DNA of 64,000 bases from Tribonema minus (Eukaryota > Sar > Xanthophyceae > Tribonematales > Tribonemataceae), in NCBI GenBank assembly GCA_017506865.1, contig JAFCMP010000046.1, positions 62,001 to 126,000 on the forward strand. The letters run 5' to 3'. A model generated the notes under the pieces. It searched no databases. It was not told where the DNA came from and was given only the letters and a program-made list of their open reading frames with translations. Made by a program: the position numbers and the translations under genes. Positions within the stretch are counted from its first letter, which is position 1. Each line of letters starts with the position of its first letter. Below, one piece after another: positions 1 through 12,198 of this stretch.

Positions 1-1037
1 GCGCGTCCGATGGCGTTTCTGGCGCTGCGCGTGCGCGCGTGCTGAGCACCGATGACAGATATGCTGAGCGCTGCGCGGAACGATGCCGCCGATGGGCCAC
101 ACGCAGGTGCGTGGGGAATGCGCGCGCATCGAAATGTAAGCATGCGCACAACTGAGTGCTGCTGCTGGCGCTGCTGCTGGCGCTGATGCTGCCGTCTCGC
201 ACGCTTTCGTGAGTGCTCGGAGCGACCAGCCTGGGGGAAAATGCGATCAGCTTCGCGCTGCACGCGAGCGCGTGCGCGTGCGAAAGGGGCTGCCGCATCT
301 GTCGCAAACGCTATGCGGAGTGCCCGCAGCCGGCGCCTCGGTTCGCGCATCTGTGCCTGAGCGCTGCCTGAATAAGCACCAATCAGTGCTCAACAACGCT
401 GGTGAGGAGAGAGCGACCCCCAGCAACGGTACCCCGCAGTGTGCCGCCACCTGCTACACTCGCCCATAGTGCCTCGCCGGATGGTAGACGGTGCGTGGCG
501 GAGCGCGCGAACCCTAACCCTAACCCTGAGGTGCCCTAACCCTAACCCTAAGGTGCCCAACCAGCTCTTGAGGTCCGTTCTGACCGCACAACGATCGGCC
601 CAACGTGTGCGAACGCTATCCCCAATTCTAAGGTGCTTGACCAGGTCCTGAGGTCTGTCTTGAACGCACAACTATAAACCCATGTAGCGCATGTGCAGGG
701 CTTGATGCGGTGCTTGCCGCGCTCCGCGCACAATCACGGCGGCATGCATTCCGTAGTTTAGTGCACAACGCGCGCTCGCTGAGCTGTGCCGCGCCCGCGG
801 TGGCGCCCCAGCGCAACCTGCCGGTGCAGCGCGCCGCCCGCCTCAGTAGACTTCAAGTGCAGAACTTCTAATTCAGAACTTCAAGTAGCGTGGAGCGTCG
901 CCTCTCACCTGACGCTGATGCGCACGCTGCACGGCGGCGACGCGCCCTTGAACTGCTGTGAGGAGACTTCAAGCAAAACTTCAAGTATACAACTTCAACT
1001 ACATAACTTCAAGTAGGGTGCGAGCGTCGCCGCTCAC
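1..1037. other. Downstream intron sequence of the HSP110 gene
   Basis: No exon is recognisable. About 905-960 is a roughly 90% identical copy of the last 50 bases of the exon ending at 1038, with its donor. A TTAGGG-type block is at 511-552, and several ACTTCAAG motifs lie at 849-1015. Remaining chaperone exons may be hidden here or lie beyond the window. Confidence 0.5.
511..552. repeat. Interstitial telomere-type repeat
   Basis: Two runs of CCCTAA units separated by a short spacer, on the plus strand, so TTAGGG in the chaperone transcript. Confidence 0.85.
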
Positions 1038-4000
1038 CTGACATTGATGCGCACGCTGCACGGCGGCGACACGCCCTTGAACTGCTGCGGGATGTCGATA
1101 CGGTAAGTGGCAATCTCCAGGGGCGCGCCGGGGGGCAGCAGGCTGGGGTCGTCGTAAACCGCCTGCGTCGCGGTACAAGAGGAGGTGCGCGCGTCGGGCG
1201 GGAGTGTAAGGAAGGCCGCGCATGTGCACACGTGAAAGGAAACGCGTCAAGGGTAGGGTATCAGCTTCATGCGTGCCTCAAAGAGCCGTGTAGATGCTTG
1301 CTTCTGGCTTCGCTCACTCAGTTCTGATCCCATCATGCACGAGAACCGGTCGCAGGTGCACTCAGAGCGGTACGGGGAGGTGCATGCATCGGGCGGGCAG
1401 TGTAAGGGCGCGCATGTGCACACGCGAAAGGAAATGCGTCAAGGGTAGGTACGGTATCAGCTTCACATGCGCCTCTGGCAGTTGCGTAGACGCTTGCTCC
1501 TGGCTTCACTCAATGGTTTCTATTCTAGGCTCATCATGCATGAGAAACGGTCGCAGGCGAACTCGGAGCTGCCAGCCGCGCACAGAAATATTTGTGGCCC
1601 ACCAAGAGTGCAAACTGGCGCACATCGCCCTGCTAACCCTAACCCTAACCCTAAACCTAGCCCTAGCCATGCAGGCACATCACATGACGGCCGAGTGCGA
1701 GGCACTTCACCTGCCGCTGTTTGCTGGACCAATGTTGAGTCACGGGCATCGTCAACCAGCGGCAGCGGTTGCGACGGCAGCAGCAGCATCGGCGGCGGCG
1801 GCAGCGGCAGCAGCAGCGGCGGTGCTGCCGCTGCAAGCGCCATCAACTCGTGACTAGGAAGGTGGCGTCACGGCGCTGGCGAGGTCTCTTGGGTCCCAAC
1901 AAGGAGGCGTGGGTGGCCTCATCTGTCAAATTCAAGCAGCAGCGCTGCGCTCCACTGACAAGGTGCCAGCAGCCCCGCGCAAGCGCTGCTAATCGCTGAA
2001 CTGACGTATTGGGGCCATCACGCTGTCGCTCAACTCCAGGGTGAAAGGCTGGGCTGCGGTGCCCTAGCATCAGGCCTGCGATCGCTCACCTTGAGTGTGA
2101 AAGGCTGGTTGCGCTTCAGCGTGAAGCGCCGCGTCCGCGGGCTGTCGCCGTTGCGGTGGAACACCATGGTCGAGTTGCCGCTCTCCTCCGCCTCCTCGCC
2201 GTCTGTAAAGGCGTACAGCATGCCAGCAGTAGGGGGGGGGGGGGGGTTAGTGCTCTGGCAGGCATCTACTCTTCAGCCGGAGCCTGGCACACAATACGCT
2301 GACACTGAGCTGAGCCCGAAGCCTCCTGTGACTCTGACTCTGACTCATGATCCCAGACCATGATCCCAGACCATGCCAACCCCAAATCGTGATCATAACT
2401 CTGGCTTTGAATCTGAGTCACCGGCTTCGTCATTTGCGTCCGGCACGGCGGCACCAGCTTGCCAAGGCCCTAGCGCTACTCGTGACTCTGACTTTGGAGA
2501 GTCAGATGACTCTGAGTCTGACTCATCGGCCTCGTTTTTCGTCTCCGGCGCCGCGGCGCTGTCGTCCGACGGCGCCCGGTCCCACACCCTGCGCACCGGG
2601 TACCTGCTCGCCAAAGACCCTAGGCCCTACTCGCGACTCAGACCTAGGTGATTCAGATGACTCTGAGTCAGACGCATATGCCTCGTCCTTGGCATTTGGC
2701 GCGGCCGCAGCGCTGTCGTGTGACAACGGCGGGTCCCAGACCATGCGCACAAGGTACAGCCTCCACAACGGCGAAGTCCTTCACGCAACTCAGACTTCAG
2801 TGATTCAAATGACTCTGAGTCTGACTCACCGGCCTCGACCTTGGCATCCGGCGCGGCGGCACCGCTGTCGTCCGACGGCGCCGGGTCCCACACCATGCGC
2901 ACGGGGTACGGCACCGCCTCCACGATGGCAAAGTCCTTGACGCGGAAGCGCGAGGACAGGATGGCGCACTGCAGCGCGCAGCCGCGTGCGACAGCCTCGT
3001 CCGCGTTCATGGTGCACGAGAGGCCGTAGTTGATGGCGGCGGGGTCCGTGCGCAGGAGGCCCGCCAGGTGGCGCTTGACGAGGGGGACGCTGCGGGGGGG
3101 GGAGAGGGGTGGGGGGGGAGGGGGGGGGGGGGGGGGGTCAAATGGTGATAGCGACACGCTTCTGTGTAGTGTACGTGATGTACATCAGCAATACACGCTC
3201 AGTGATTTTGTGTGTACGACAGTCCACCAAGCTTTCCTGCTGCAAACACAATCGTACGTGCGATTGTGGAGCGGCAAGGGGGGGGTAATGGGCGGAGCGC
3301 GAGGCTGAACAATGGTAGTTCCTGTTGGACAATGCTGCGAGTGCTGGAAATTTGGTTGGCAAGCTGGTGATGCCGACAGCGCTGCAGGAGTGTGGACCAG
3401 CGCGTCGGGCTGCCGCTGCGGCAAACTGGCTCTGCATGAGCGCACCTTCATGTAGTGAACAGGCAAATGTTATCCGAAGCCGCGAAACTCTTGTTGGCAT
3501 GAGCCTTGACAGGATGTAAGAGAGGACTCTGTCTCACCAACAAGAGCCCAAAGGTGTCGATCTTTACGGTCAGAGTGGCGGCGGCATGCTGCAGCATACG
3601 CGCTTTCCGCGTGCTTTCCTTTACATAGTTTCCAACATGGGGTTAGGGTTACATGCGAGTCATGGTGTGAGCGCTCGATCCACAAGGTTCTGGCCGGAAA
3701 CTCATCGGTCGTGAAGCTCACAAGCCGAGACAGCGGTATGTAGGTATGCTGCAGCATTGCATGTATACATACCAAGTTGCGCCGCCCACGATCTCAATGG
3801 CATCAAGCTGGTCGGCTCCTCAGCGATACGTGCTTGCCGCTTTACCAACATCCATACGCATGAGCTCGATCCAGAACGTTGTGGCCGAAACCTGCTGGCC
3901 ATTGGCAAGACAGAGGCATGTAGGTGTGCTGCAGCATTGCATTCGTACGTACCGTGTCGCGCCGCCCACTATCTCAATGGCGTCGAGCTGGTCGACGGTG

Positions 4001-7000
4001 ACGCCAGCCTCCTTGAGCGCCTGCAGCACGGGCGCGTCGAGCCGTGCCACCAGCGGCGCGATGAGCTTCTCAAACGCCTCCAGCGTGAGGCGCCCGTTGT
4101 AGTCACGCTCCTCCACCAGGCACTCCTGCGCGCGCGACACGGCGTATGCACAGCGATCAGCACATCATGAGTGAGTAGAGATGTCAGAGCAAGATTTGAA
4201 GGGGGTGACGCTCGCCGTAATACAAGCGGCTCAATGAGCTGCTCAAACGCCTCCAGCGTGAGGCGCCCTTTGTGGTTGCGCTCCTCCACCAGGCACTCCT
4301 GCGCGGGGGGGTGATAAAGCGTCGACGAAACCTTTGAGTGAGGCAAGTGCGATTTGGATTCCGCTTTTGTCTGGCGCTCGCGGTGACGCCTGCAATAATA
4401 AGTAATCCAAGAACTCATGTAGTCGCGCTCCTCCACCAGGCACTCCTGCGTGCGCGATGCGACGCACGGGGATAAACGTGTGGAAGGTGAGTGCAGCTGT
4501 CAGAGCAGGATGTGAAGGGGGGGGGGGGCGCTTGCTGTACTACAAACTGTTGACAGTGCCGTTCCCGATGTACATAGTCGCGCGCCGCCACCAGGCACTC
4601 CTGCGCGATGGGGCGGCAGAGCTAGGGGCGCGCATTGGGAGGGGTAGGCGTGATTCGGCAGACGATTCTGCTCATCTGGCGCTTGCGGTAGCGCTCCTAG
4701 TTTTGCTTTTTGAAGATTATTGAACAATTGGGCTCCAGCGCGAGGCGCCCTTGCACACCTCCACCAGGAGGTCCAGCGCAGCTGACACTAACCCTAACCC
4801 TAACCCTAACCAACACTCTCTGCCTCAACTTCAGGCCGACAATGATGCGGCAAAGCTGACGGACATGAGTGCAGGTCCCTTCCGTCAGAACAAGCTCTCA
4901 CGATCGGCGGCGACGCCCGGTTGTCTGAACCTCGACTTCAACCAAGATAAAGTGGTGCCAGCACGGTTTGCGCATGGCCGCCAATGCCTCTAGAGTCCAT
5001 GAAGCAACTTCAAGGGTGAGTGATCGAATGACGCTGAGGCGCCGCTGCTGACTGCTTCGCAGGCAAGGCTGCCTGAATCGCAGCGACGCAGACAGCGCAC
5101 AGCTGCGCAGTTGCAATGCAGCGCTGACACCATAGCCCGGCCTGCATCGATGCTGCTCGGCAAAGCGCGCACAATCCGAGACAGCGGCGGCGGCGCACGC
5201 CCTCAACGGTAACAACGGGCAGGCAGGCGACCGGCACAAGACAGCAGCGGCGGCAACGGCGCGCACTCACAATGTTGACGATGGTGTCCGCCACGCCGAT
5301 GGGGCTGAGCGTCTTCTTGGCGCGCTCCGCAGCATCGAGCAGCTTGATCATGGACTTGTGCGAGTCGCGCGGGTCCTGTAGACACGCACAGAGAGCAGTA
5401 GCAGCTGTTGAGTCCTCTTGTTGCCATGCAGTGCAGCCGGGGCGACATATACGATCCTGAGTGCTGAAATCCTTAGCGCTAACCTTGACTCATATTCTAA
5501 GTGCGGGAAGGCTTACGCCTAACCCTAACCCTAATCCTAGGTTGTTGCGGCGCTGCAGCTGCTGTGCGCGCTGATCAACTTCACGACAGTGCAGTGGGGC
5601 AAGTGTGCTCAGAGGAGTACACACAAATCATGAACCTGTACCTCAGAAGTAAATGCAATCATGCGTCAAAATTGAACTTCACTCGCGCCGCAAGCTGTGC
5701 ACTTAGGTGCATGCCCCACATGCCCCCCCCCCATGACCACCACCCCTCCCCGTAAGTCGCACAGCAACAAGCTTTACCGTGTGATTCACCAGGCCAGACT
5801 CAACCAAACCACTGGTTTGAAACCAGTAACCTGGGCTTCGCCTTGAACTCGCCAGAGAAATACTGAGTGATGGCCAGTCCATACCATGCTCGCTCTCACA
5901 TAACTGCCATGTGCCCAAATGTCACCCGCACCAGGTGCAAAAGCCATAGTCAACGCATGTCCCCCTCTACGATGAGCTCGTGCGCGGTCACCACAAACTT
6001 CACCATGTGACTCACCAGCTTTGCGTTTGCCTTGAAGTCGTCCGACAAGTGCTGAGCGACAGCCCAGTCCGCTCACATGATACTGATATGCGCGCAGTAT
6101 TTATTCGCCTGCACTTGTCTAGGTGCATAAATCACAGTCAACACATGTCCCCTCCGCCATAAGCTCATGCTCCCCTTGTTGTGAAACTTCACGGTGTGAC
6201 TCACCAGCTTGGTATTTGCCTTGAAGTTGTCCGCCAGGTGCTGAGCGATGGCCCAGTCAGCTCAAATGATACTGACACGCGCCTAGTATGAATTCACAAG
6301 TACTAGGTAAATACAGCACAGTCAACACCTGTTGCTTCTGCCGCGGTCACAATCTGACTCACCATTTTGGTCTTTGCCTTGAAGTCGTCCGCCAGGTGCT
6401 GAGCGATGGCCCAGTCCATGTCGCGCCCGCCCAGGTTCCTGTCGTAGCACGTGGACTTGACGGACAGCGCCGCCTGCATCGGCGGCAGACGCACAGCGCA
6501 AGCGATTGAGATTTGGCACGGAGTTGAGAACGCGTTGCCTGCCATCATGCGAAGGCATCAGAGTCGGGTGATGTACGTTGCTGCTTCCACCGACTGGAGC
6601 GATCGCGACAGAGCTGTCTGTGTATGCGCAGCAGCGCTCAACAGCGGCGACAGCCGAGCAGTCCGCTGTCAGACGAGTCAGCGTCAAACTCAAAGTCAAT
6701 AAAGAACATCAGATGTGTGCAAACTTCAAATCGCGGCTGCCCACGCTGAGCGTTGTCAGGCAGCATGAGCTTGAAGATATGCTCGCAATCCTAGTTGAAG
6801 CTACGGTGGATTCTCCCAGGCGCAAGCTTTGTTGCCGTGACGTCTTATCTGCAATGAGCCTTGTTGGCGTCAACTTCAACTTGTACTCGCGGGAACCCTG
6901 TGACGCGGAGTTAGGGTTAGGGTTAGCGCCACATCATCGACGGCGCCAACACACGTACGTTGCTTCCAACCAGAGTTGAAGCTCCCATGGACGAGCGCAA

Positions 7001-10000
7001 CACTCCATTCTGAGGCAGACATTGGCAGGCATTGAGGTGAAGTTGAAATTTATGCCACTAATACAACTTCAACTCACCTGCGTGAACGTGACGACGCTCG
7101 CGCAGAAGCTCGAGTGGCCGAGGTCCAGGAACAGCACCTTGCGTGCGTTGCCGTCAGACGGACACTGGCACGCAGTGAGGTGAAGTTGAAGTTATGCCAC
7201 TAGAACAACTTCAACTCACCTGTGTGAACGTGACGACGCTCGCGCAGAAGCTCCTCCTCACCATGAACCGCGACATGCATACACGCCACGACGTCGACAC
7301 GTCTTCCACGTCATCGACACGACGCTGGGGCTGGCTGGTGAGCATTCCCAGGACCAGCTCGACACTAGGTTTTCTATACAGGCAGGGAGTTGAAGTTGAC
7401 ATTAAGCCACTCACCTGTGTGAAAGTGACGACGCTCGCGCAGAAGCTCGAGTGGCCCAGGTCCAGGAACAGCACCTTGCGCGCGTTGCCGTCGCTGAACT
7501 CGCCCTTTGCTGAGCGGTAGATGCCGTACGCGAGCGCCGTGGCGGTGCTCTCGTGCATGAGGCGCAGGCAGTTGAGGCCGGCGATCTGAACAGCATTCTG
7601 CGAGGGCCACGGTGAGGAGTATGAGATGAGAAATGTAGTTAACGTGTCAATCTCAACAGCATTCTGCACGGGGTCACGGTGATAACCATGAGGTGAACTC
7701 ATGAACTTGACGTATCAAGTTGAACAGCATTATGAGGGGCCACGGTGCGGAGCATGATGCGAGAACATGTAGTTAACGTATCGGTCTGAACAGCATTCTG
7801 CGGGGGGGGAGAGTGACGAAGAACATAGCATGAGGTGAGAAAATGCGGGTGTATCTATGCATTCGTGTCTCTGGAGCATGTGAACGCTTCCATTGAAGAT
7901 CCTCCTTCTGGAGGCAGAGTCCGGGAGAGAGGGTGAGTAATCAACAGCAGATTTCACCGGATGTATTTGTTTCCGGGCCTGCCTTTGTGTGAGGGGTACA
8001 CCAAAGCCTCCCTGCAGGGGCAACGTCTGCAAGCGAAACTGAGTAATCGAGTAGTAAGGTTCATTGAGCAATGCTAGAACAAGGGTTGAAGTACAAAACG
8101 GCTTGACACCCCCAACAACAGCACGTATATATACAGCACTAGTGCCGATGACTGCTGTTGCACTGCGGAAAATTGGATTGCAACCCCATCACAACCCAAT
8201 GGCGTATAAGGCCCTGGAAGAGTAATTGAAGTTTTCCTACTCTACTTGAAGTTTTCCTACTCGCTGAAACCCGCCCCCCCCCCCCCCCACCCCCTGCAGC
8301 ATGCTCAATGTCCACACGTTTGCGGCACTGTTGGCCAACGCAGACCCAGGGCTTGCTGCACGCGGGCGAGCATTCCGCTGGCATCGAAGTGGACCCCACT
8401 GACTCTGGTGACGGTGCTCGTAAGCATGCTGCGGCGCCCCCCCGCCCCGCGCCCCACCCAAGCATACCTACGCATGACCTGCTTTTCGCCGCAGTCCAGT
8501 GCGACACCGCCTGTGGCCGCTGTAGCTCAAAGCCATGCGTAACAAACCCGCACACATGCTGATGTCGACTAACGCCTCAGGCAGCAGTGCTCAATAGCCC
8601 AACACAGCGCGTCGCGGCCGTGTGCCGCCCCGACATGCTGATGCATGTAATACTTCAAGCAAGGGTTCATGCGGCAGAGCTCATTGGGCTGGCAAGTCGC
8701 AGCTGTGCACACACAATCTGTACGCTCGCTGCGCATTACCGTGGGAGCAGTGCTCACCAGTGGGACGCGTAACATCCGCATACCGCGCCGGTACGCTGAC
8801 ACCCGCCTTCAATCATAGTCAGACCAATACATAAACAGCCAACAGTATCTCAAATGATACAGCACGTTGGTCGAGACAACTTCAAGTGGCAGCAGCGCTC
8901 ACCAGCATGGCGTGGCGCATCGCGTCCGTGTACCACCCCGGTATGCTGATGACCGCCTCAGCAACGCTCAGGTCGCTGTTGGCCGCCTTGGCAATGTCCG
9001 CCGCCTTGTTGAGCATCATCGCCACCACCTGCTCCACCGAGAAGAGCACGCTCTCCTCGTTGTACGTCACGCGCACGCCCACGCCGCCCGTCTGCGCGAA
9101 TTGCAGGGGAAAGGGGAAGGGGGGTGTAGTTAATAAGGGTATTTGTGATGCTACAACAGCGCAGTGCTGAGAACCGATGATCACGCTGTTCATTCGCACA
9201 AGCGGTGCGTGTCTGTTGGGGTTCAAGAGAAATGGAGAAAGGAGGGGGGGGAGGGGGGCCGTTTTTGAAGGTTCAATGGTGCTACATGGAACTGTACCAT
9301 GTACCTGTTCAGCGCAGTGCTCAAGCAGTGCCCATGTGGCTCATTTGCGGTCGCCGGCGCGCCACGCCAGAGACTGAGAACAGCGCCTGACACGTGGCAC
9401 TCGGCCACTGCGCCAGCATGACGCATACTTCAGAGCGAACAGTGGCGCCAACGGCGGGACACACAAGCCGCTCGCAGATTTCAAGCAGTCAGACCGCGAA
9501 GCCAGAGCGCATTGCGTCGGTCAACAGGCGCACTTTCTTATCTGACCGCTGCAGCACTCGTGTACATAACATGTGGACAAGTAGATTAGATATGAGTGTA
9601 GCCGTCCGCCATGGGCTGCATGGCCATGTATGCTGCACACTGCAGCGCTGCTGCGCATCAGTACTGCGCAGCAACGTGCTGGCCAATTCATGCGTGCACA
9701 CTTTGAAAACATCAAACTTCAACTTCATGTTTGTGCGCTGCAGGTCAGTTGCATCTGCTGCTTCTTTGACACTTGGAAGAAGTACTTTTGCGGTACACAA
9801 GTACACATGTGAAGTATCTTAATCAGGCACACGTGCAGGTAAATGTCAGGCCGTTCACTCATGCATGGCACCTGAGGCCCCGCCTTTTCAGATCGGACCT
9901 CGACCGGCTGGTGCAGGGGTACTTACTTCCCTGTGTATTGTCACTCTCGCTTTTCAGACAGGCCACAGAGGTACTTGGCCACAACTCTAGTAATCCCAGT

Positions 10001-12198
10001 TTGGGAGTCACGCCCTCAAGCAGCTGCACCAAGCCAGCTCTGCTTGACTAAGGTACTTTGACTTCAAAGCCAGGAATTGTTCTGATTTAAATGCCTGCCC
10101 TGCCTGCTTTCGTCAGCCACTTTGATTGTTGAACTTCACACAGATTGATTGGCTGCAATCTATGACTGCTTGATGTAGTCACCAGGTCTGAAAAAGGCCA
10201 GAGGTTTCATATTGTATGCGTATACTGACAGCGACTCATCAGGTTCTTGAGGACATCAACATGCGAGCCCTGCCCAGCCCAGAGCATACACGTTGATGTG
10301 GGCCTCGGTCGTCTTTACTTACAAGTGTAAACCACCAGACCCCACTTGAGGAACCAGGCTATTTACCAGAATTCAAATTTGCTGCACTGCTTGCGTCAGC
10401 CGCGCTGGGCAGCGCGCGCCGTACCTGCTGCATCAATGTCATGACACAACTGCAACTTCAAGTCCTCCGCCCCCTACCCCCCCTTTCCTGGCCCCCTGCT
10501 CGTGGCAGTCACCTCTGCGCGCTTCTCAAGCACACACGGCATGCGAGCCCGGCAACTACTCTGTGAGAGGAGATTCACATGCCCCTGCACCGAAGCACCC
10601 CCCGCATCTCCGCAGGGTTGCTCGCCTCCGGCGCGCTTGCCCGCACGCGCGCCACGTGACCACGTACTGTATACATTATTGGTGGAAGGCATTCAATTTG
10701 ACGGCTAACCACCCCTTGTCACCTAGAGCTCTCCGATCTTTTGATGCGTATCCATACAACTGTGCGCCTGCCACAAATGCACACCCGCCCCCCCACCCAC
10801 CCCCGCCTCCCCACGCCCCCTTGCCTCCGGGTGTGCTTCTCTGTGGAGAACGGCACGCACGCCAGGTCCGCCTGCAGCTCCAGCTCCGCCTCCAGGCGCT
10901 TCCCCGCACGCGCATCACCTGACCACACAACTGTGTACAACTGTGTCCCTGCCACGAATGACCCCCCCTCCCCCCCTCCCCCCCCCCTGCACGGATCGCT
11001 CACCTCCGGGTGCTTCTGGGCGCGCAGACAACGGCGCGCGCGTCACGCAACCACGCAACTGTGCCCTCGCAATATACAACGATCTTTTGAGCAACTGTGC
11101 CCTCGCAATATATAACGATCTTTTGATTCGTTTTAATACTTCTACAGTCTATATTTCATATAGACCCCCCTTACCTCCGGGTGCTTCTCCGTGGAGAACG
11201 GCACGCGCGCCAGGTCCGCCTGCAGCTCCGGCTCCTCCCACCGGCGCCCCACCATGCGCTTGAGGTCGCGCGCCGTGTTCTTGAAGTTGCTCCGCGAGAT
11301 GGACAGCGCCGCCTCGCCCATAAAGCGCTGTGTGGGGGGGGGCGTATGAGTTCGCAGCAGCAGCGGGCGCAAGTGGGCGAGTGCGCGTGAGTGGCGGTGG
11401 GCGCGCGGCGCCGCGGCGTTGTGTTGGGGATGTGGTGTTGATTTGCGCGCACAGCGGAATTGAAGTTGCGCGCCGGGTGTTGGCCAGCTTACTGTGTTTG
11501 AAACATGTGGTAACGCTGCTGACACCGCAATCTCTCGCACACACCCCGCCATTCTTCTGTGTGAGCGATGCCTGATGCAGTGCGTGCAATCATGCCTCAC
11601 GGAACACCAACAAATGAGGAACCAAAAATACATGTGACGACAGTGAGCATCAAGCATCAGTAATGATGAGGCCCAGAAGAATTCAAAGCTGCCTTTGCGA
11701 GCACACTGGCAGCCTGCACTACAGGTCCACTTCATTCCGATGCTTGTGCCAGCAGCCAAGTACATGGCCACAGCCAAGGGGGCGAATTCTAATGCACAGT
11801 GAGGTTAAGCAGACAGGCGTCCATACAGAAGTTGCAGCCTGTGCTTCAATGAGCTGAAAGCAAACCATAACAGCACTGCAGGTGCCAGAAACGACAAAAG
11901 TGACGCCGAAGGTCGCATCGCCCGCATTGCTGCCTGTTGATAGCTTGAAAGTGCTAACGGCATCAGTGACTAGAAGGCTGCAGCAGCTGTTGCTGACCTG
12001 TGACACCAACATACCATTGATTACCCATGAATGAATGCATGAAGCAACTTGCCCCCATCGCACCTGCTTTCCCTGGAAGGACACCATCGAAGGCGTGCGC
12101 CTGTTGCTGGACTCATTGAGTATGATATCGATGCCTCCCCTGCCAGCCAGACCTATGACGCAGCTGTCATTTCCCAGATCGATACCCACAGAAGACAT
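1038..12198 (-). CDS. HSP110/HSPA4-type Hsp70-family chaperone, 3' end not located
   Basis: Nucleotide-exchange and holdase partner of Hsp70. Exons in transcript order: 12198-12064, 11327-11175, 9091-8903, 7597-7415, 6473-6363, 5375-5271, 4125-3953, 3089-2830, 2202-2090, 1162-1038; every junction is GT-AG and the phases join, giving about 516 residues. The start [19 protein letters not shown] is the Hsp110 form of the first phosphate loop. [15 protein letters not shown] (about 200) is the second phosphate motif, with the Hsp110-type GHS in place of [15 protein letters not shown] (about 345) is the adenosine motif, and [17 protein letters not shown] (about 375) is Hsp110 signature sequence. 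The substrate-binding beta domain follows with an acidic insert. The lid and C-terminus should lie past the last exon; I cannot recognise them in 1-1037. A HSP70 paralog is the alternative, but the motifs favour HSP110. Confidence 0.9.
1633..1666. repeat. Interstitial telomere-type repeat
   Basis: About five CCCTAA-like units, the last ones degenerating to CCCTAG, inside the chaperone intron between exons 9 and 10. Confidence 0.85.
2395..2829 (-). repeat. Tandem copies of exon 8 donor edge (HSP110 gene)
   Basis: Three degraded copies of the last part of the exon ending at 2830, unit about 135 bp, lie directly downstream in transcript direction. Each keeps the Asp/Ser/Ala-rich acidic reading (for example [20 protein letters not shown]) and a GGTGAGTC- or GATGAGTC-like donor. 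They sit where the acidic loop of the beta domain is encoded. Confidence 0.8.
3665..3952 (-). repeat. Copy of exon 7 donor edge (HSP110 gene)
   Basis: The stretch 3777-3818 repeats the end of the exon at 3953-4010 (reverse-strand [13 protein letters not shown] coding sequence), and 3670-3770 repeats the intron sequence at 3862-3950, so a segment of about 190 bp spanning the donor was duplicated. Confidence 0.7.
4126..4770 (-). repeat. Tandem copies of exon 7 acceptor edge (HSP110 gene)
   Basis: Four progressively degraded copies of the acceptor plus exon start, near 4240-4310, 4410-4460, 4570-4612 and 4740-4775. Each contains the plus-strand core ctcctccaccaggcactcc or part of it. They lie upstream of the real exon in transcript direction. 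Confidence 0.85.
4788..4811. repeat. Interstitial telomere-type repeat
   Basis: Four CCCTAA units on the plus strand inside the chaperone intron between exons 6 and 7. Confidence 0.85.
5517..5540. repeat. Interstitial telomere-type repeat
   Basis: About three CCCTAA units plus one CCTAAT variant inside the intron between exons 5 and 6 of the chaperone gene. Confidence 0.8.
5785..6362 (-). repeat. Tandem copies of exon 5 donor edge (HSP110 gene)
   Basis: Units of about 190 bp near 5785-5960, 6005-6140 and 6195-6330 repeat the end of the exon at 6363-6473, including the sequence for [11 protein letters not shown] and the donor, plus a following stretch containing gtcaacac(c/a)tgt. The copies have lost open reading. 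Confidence 0.85.
6911..6926. repeat. Interstitial telomere-type repeat, opposite orientation
   Basis: TTAGGG units on the plus strand, hence CCCTAA in the chaperone transcript, unlike most other blocks in this gene. Confidence 0.75.
7030..7414 (-). repeat. Tandem copies of exon 4 donor edge (HSP110 gene)
   Basis: Two copies at about 7075-7170 and 7205-7260 repeat the exon end at 7415-7480 (coding for [17 protein letters not shown]) with intact CAG/GTGAG donors and the same following intron sequence ttgaagttg. Identity is very high, so these look recent. Confidence 0.9.
7598..7815 (-). repeat. Tandem copies of exon 4 acceptor edge (HSP110 gene)
   Basis: The plus-strand core gaacagcattctg and following ccacggtg recur near 7653, 7727 and 7788. 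They copy the acceptor and first codons (NAVQ) of exon 4 at 7597. Confidence 0.8.
8580..8902 (-). repeat. Degraded copies of exon 3 donor edge (HSP110 gene)
   Basis: Stretches 8585-8650 and 8745-8810 resemble 8895-8965 (end of exon 3 with donor). Both carry a related sequence across the exon/intron boundary, but with many substitutions. Confidence 0.65.
10590..11174 (-). repeat. Degraded copies of exon 2 donor edge (HSP110 gene)
   Basis: The stretch 10815-10920 still reads [17 protein letters not shown] on the minus strand, matching the exon end [17 protein letters not shown]. Shorter related copies are near 10600-10665 and 10990-11035. A further duplicated pair, cgatcttttga with its flank, is at 11060-11130. 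Confidence 0.75.
10676..10750. repeat. Dispersed repeat, copy 1 of 2
   Basis: About 75 bp closely similar to 45050-45122, sharing tggaaggcattc, aatttgac-like and cacctagagctct-like cores in the same orientation. It lies in a chaperone intron; the other copy is in a CNB-gene intron 34 kb away. Confidence 0.7.

Larger units (their letters stand above)
9092..11174 (-). other. Large intron 2 of the HSP110 gene
   Basis: About 2.1 kb. The distal part, 9830-10440, is AT-richer and shows no coding or repeat identity I can name. The part next to exon 2, 10590-11174, is built of copies of that exon's end. A dispersed repeat sits at 10676-10750. Confidence 0.6.

Noticed and set aside
9980-10005. Alu-like gtaatcccagtttgggag
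   Set aside because: Short chance similarity; no surrounding SINE structure.
11142-11777. Long minus-strand frame containing chaperone exon 2
   Set aside because: Only 11327-11175 is coding; the rest is intron that happens to stay open.
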